From Nitrospiria bacterium (GTDB lineage: Bacteria > Nitrospirota > CAKKRA01 > 9FT-COMBO-42-15), in assembly GCA_919903585.1 (NCBI GenBank), contig CAKKST010000192.1, forward strand, positions 1 through 5,035: 5,035 nucleotides of DNA, given 5' to 3'. Position numbers and translations under genes: made by a program. Positions 4,724 to 5,035 of this stretch are shown here, piece after piece. The notes beneath the pieces were generated by a model. That model was not told where the DNA came from and ran no database searches. It saw nothing but the letters and a program-made list of their open reading frames with translations. The first letter of the stretch is position 1. The number at the start of each line of letters is the position of its first letter.

Positions 4724-4748
4724 AATCAGGCTTGATTATTAACATTCT
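4724..4748 (+). repeat. Dispersed repeat copy C (transposase-tail sequence)
   Basis: CAGGCTTGATTATTAACATT and the bases on either side match copies A and B. On the minus strand it encodes NVNNQA-stop, preceded immediately by an in-frame TAG, so only the last residues of the transposase tail remain. It lies upstream of the small protein-nucleotidyltransferase operon. Confidence 0.55.
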
Positions 4749-4881
4749 AATTAAAGGCAAGATGGGACGGCTTGCTTCAATTGTTCAATCATATATAATC
4801 CTCTCTTCCCTTTATAATTAAAAAAAGTATAATCCCTTTATGCAAAAAGCCAATACAAAACACTGCCTTGCCAAGCAAATT

Positions 4882-4919
4882 ATTTGCAGGGGCGATTGGC
4901 AAAAATCGCCCCTGCAAAT
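4882..4919. terminator. Perfect 15-bp hairpin after the peroxiredoxin gene
   Basis: ATTTGCAGGGGCGAT (4882-4896) and ATCGCCCCTGCAAAT (4905-4919) pair perfectly across the loop TGGCAAAA, three bases past the peroxiredoxin stop. The position suits a transcription terminator. There is no T-run after it on the minus strand, and GGGGCGAT..ATCGCCCC palindromes are common dispersed repeats, so it may be a REP-like element that also protects the 3' end of the message. Confidence 0.6.
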
Positions 4920-4922
4920 CAA

Positions 4923-5035
4923 TTATTGCAGAGCCTCGTAGACCTTGCCAACCATCTTTGCAGATGGCGTTAATGTCTTGTCGCCCTCATCCTTCCATTT
5001 TGCAGGGCAGCCTTCATTGGTATGCTCTGCAAGGT
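4923..5035 (-). CDS. Peroxiredoxin (2-Cys, AhpC/Prx1 type), C-terminal part only
   Basis: The 36 visible codons read LAEHTNEGCPAKWKDEGDKT and continue with a short helix to a TAA at 4923-4925. This matches the C-terminal tail of typical 2-Cys peroxiredoxins, in which the resolving cysteine sits in a GEVCPANW-like motif (here EGCPAKW) followed by a G-D-K-T/I segment and a terminal helix that packs on the partner subunit. The enzyme reduces hydrogen peroxide and organic hydroperoxides in the cytoplasm through a disulfide between the peroxidatic cysteine of one subunit (outside the window) and this one. The start and body lie beyond 5035. Fit is by motif memory; the alternative is an unrelated CP-containing tail. 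Confidence 0.78.
   Translation of the reverse strand, partial: LAEHTNEGCPAKWKDEGDKTLTPSAKMVGKVYEALQ

Larger units (their letters stand above)
4651..4922. other. Intergenic region between peroxiredoxin and the small protein operon
   Basis: These 272 bases hold the operon promoter, repeat copy C and the peroxiredoxin hairpin. There is also a 13-codon minus-strand frame (4792-4751, MIEQLKQAVPSCL) with a fair ribosome site (AGAGAGGA, 4806-4799) that ends just before copy C. I see no full gene. Confidence 0.65.

Overview
The window is about 63% A+T by eye. Every gene I can support lies on the minus strand, so the transcription order runs from high to low coordinates. The clearest taxonomic hint is a Tat-exported, selenocysteine-containing formate dehydrogenase of the FdnG type. 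Together with REP-transposase-like tails, dispersed CATTCCCGC...GCGGGAAT repeats and a TIGR04255-type protein, it suggests an anaerobic or facultative Gram-negative bacterium, possibly Nitrospirota or Desulfobacterota. That placement is inference and is weak.

Layout from the right edge: (1) 4923-5035 is the C-terminal end of a 2-Cys peroxiredoxin, followed by a perfect 15-bp hairpin. (2) 4477-4650 and 3956-4480 form a two-gene operon. It comprises a 57-residue helical protein, easily missed because it is so short, and a nucleotidyltransferase of the AbiEii/MNT-like superfamily, coupled through an ATGA overlap. This has the shape of a toxin-antitoxin module. (3) 3759-3905 is the broken C-terminal tail of what looks like a REP-associated (IS200-like, Y1) transposase, with more decayed sequence to about 3640. 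(4) 3529-1899 is a tightly coupled three-gene operon: a TIGR04255-family protein, an unrecognised acidic protein, and a HEPN-like protein. It has an extended -10 promoter overlapped by a 34-bp palindrome. (5) 1077-1898 is non-coding and repeat-rich, with a transposase-tail fragment, a MITE-like element and several short repeats. (6) 1076-1 is the first 358 codons of the formate dehydrogenase alpha subunit. It reads through an in-frame UGA at 513-515 that is followed by a textbook bacterial SECIS hairpin.

The main points of interest are as follows. The formate dehydrogenase looks truncated to 187 residues unless the UGA is read as selenocysteine. Two small defence- or toxin-antitoxin-like modules sit next to each other between a peroxiredoxin gene and a respiratory gene. 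A short repeat encoding the transposase tail (NVN-R/N-QA) occurs three times, at 1851-1874, 3757-3780 and 4724-4748, and brackets both modules. The three-gene TIGR04255/HEPN cassette is the best candidate for a poorly described system. No complete transposase, tRNA, rRNA or CRISPR array is present.
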